The notes under the pieces are model-generated. The model was not told the DNA's origin. It saw nothing but the letters and a program-made list of their open reading frames with translations, and did not search any database. The translations under genes and the position numbers were made by a program. From Gonium pectorale (taxonomy: Eukaryota > Chlorophyta > Chlorophyceae > Chlamydomonadales > Volvocaceae), in the NCBI GenBank assembly GCA_001584585.1, contig LSYV01000009.1, positions 2,219,573-2,253,729 on the forward strand: a stretch of 34,157 bases of DNA. The letters are read 5' to 3'. This document shows positions 33,544-34,157 of this stretch, one piece after another; position 1 is the stretch's first letter, and the number at the start of each line of letters is the position of its first letter.

Positions 33544-34157
33544 AATCATTCACCGGCGAACACGTGGCGCCTCCACCAACGACGCTACGCAAGTCGGGAT
33601 CTCCGCCACCGCCTCCGCGCCATCGCCCTCCGCTGCCAGGCACCCCAACCAATCACTGGCCTCCCCGTCTACACCATCCCCGCCGACTACTTCAACCTCT
33701 TTGCCACCCGTACCGTCCGCCTCCTCTACAGCTTTATCACACACCATACGCCCGCCCACATCGGACTCCCTGCCAGCTTCCTTACTGCCCTCGTCGCCCC
33801 TCTTGGCCACGTGCTCGCCGCTCGTCGCACCCGCGCCCCGCCCAACATCTCCCAGCGCCTCTGGGTTCCTGGCGCCGTGCCCCAGTTCGCCCCCACCGCA
33901 GCCATCCAGCAAGCCATCACCGTCGCCACTGCCACCTGCCCCCTCCCCGGACCCCGCCCCACCATCCACCTCACCGCGGGCCGCCCCCTCTTGCAGCTCT
34001 TCTGTACCTACGGCCGCTTCGCCCGCCACCTCACCGCCACGTCTCTGGCCCGCCTGCGTGCCGCCCCGTGCCGCTGCCATGAGGCCGCCTTCGCCCACCT
34101 CCGTCCCCCCTGGCATCCCCCCACGTCGTCACCACCGCCCCCGACATCATCCTGGGG
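33544..34157 (+). mobile_element. retroelement-like open frame (N-terminal side of a reverse-transcriptase polyprotein), partial
   Basis: After TAG at 33541-33543 the frame stays open to the right edge for ~204 codons without any Met. It reads TWRLHQRRYASRDLRHRLRA, ITGLPVYTIPADYFNLFAT, TVRLLYSFITHH, PNISQRLWVPGAVPQ and PCRCHEAAFAHLRPPWHPP. The last part resembles the Cys-x-Cys block followed by HVVTTD-type sequence that precedes the reverse transcriptase domain in Penelope- or LINE-like elements. Here HVVTTAPDIIL appears only in the next frame after a CCCCCC run near 34111-34116, so a one-base frameshift is likely. A decayed retroelement is the best explanation. The RT domain itself would lie beyond the window. 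Confidence 0.42.

Noticed and set aside
33550..34116. Minus-strand Gly/Glu-rich open frame of 188 codons
   Set aside because: It is the antisense of the retroelement-like frame, of low complexity and without motifs. It also cannot be spliced in frame into the methyltransferase with any recognised SAM-binding block.
1..34157. CRISPR arrays, bacterial operons or rRNA/tRNA genes
   Set aside because: There is no spaced direct-repeat array, no Shine-Dalgarno-led gene chain, no rRNA-like stretch and no convincing tRNA box pair. The intron-rich structure is eukaryotic nuclear.

Overview
This window looks like nuclear DNA of a unicellular or colonial green alga of the Chlamydomonas/Volvox group (Chlamydomonadales). 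The reasons are GC-rich coding exons, many short GT-AG introns, proline-run extracellular segments, GC-rich micro- and minisatellites inside introns, and the protein families present. The species cannot be told from the sequence. Most genes are split into short exons, so they were rebuilt by eye from splice-site consensus, reading phase and protein-family motifs. The phases close exactly in each model, but none has transcript support.

Layout. (1) Positions 1-1910, plus strand: the last two exons of a protein kinase gene whose 5' part lies beyond the left edge. It is preceded by intron-like DNA full of short CCTTGC/GCAAGG palindromes, and its last intron holds a 15.6-copy ACGTG array. (2) 1911-7786: a 5.9 kb spacer with no recognisable gene, only small repeats. 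(3) 7787-21891, minus strand: a 22-exon gene predicted to encode a 1635-residue receptor-like kinase. It has a signal peptide, an ectodomain with recurring LxLxNxTL-type strands, proline-rich stalks, one transmembrane helix, a low-complexity cytoplasmic linker and a TKL-like kinase domain. Its last two exons are paralogous to the plus-strand kinase fragment, so the two genes sit tail to tail. (4) 21892-23900: a divergent intergenic region with tandem repeats. (5) 23901-27496, plus strand: a complete 9-exon ALG5 (dolichyl-phosphate beta-glucosyltransferase, 353 aa). (6) 27497-28863: intergenic DNA with a striking 35-bp-arm hairpin. (7) 28864-29742, plus strand: a complete two-exon SAP18 gene (164 aa). 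(8) 29743-31823: no gene seen. (9) 31824-33447, minus strand: the last four exons of a class I SAM-dependent methyltransferase. (10) 33544 to the right edge, plus strand: a Met-less open frame resembling the N-terminal part of a retroelement polyprotein, with a likely frameshift. It lies just upstream of the methyltransferase fragment.

The genes do not form an operon or an obvious pathway. ALG5 serves N-glycosylation in the ER, SAP18 belongs to histone deacetylase and exon-junction complexes, and the receptor kinase is probably a plasma-membrane sensor. The most novel item is the large receptor-like kinase with a beta-helix-like ectodomain, together with its inverted paralogue.
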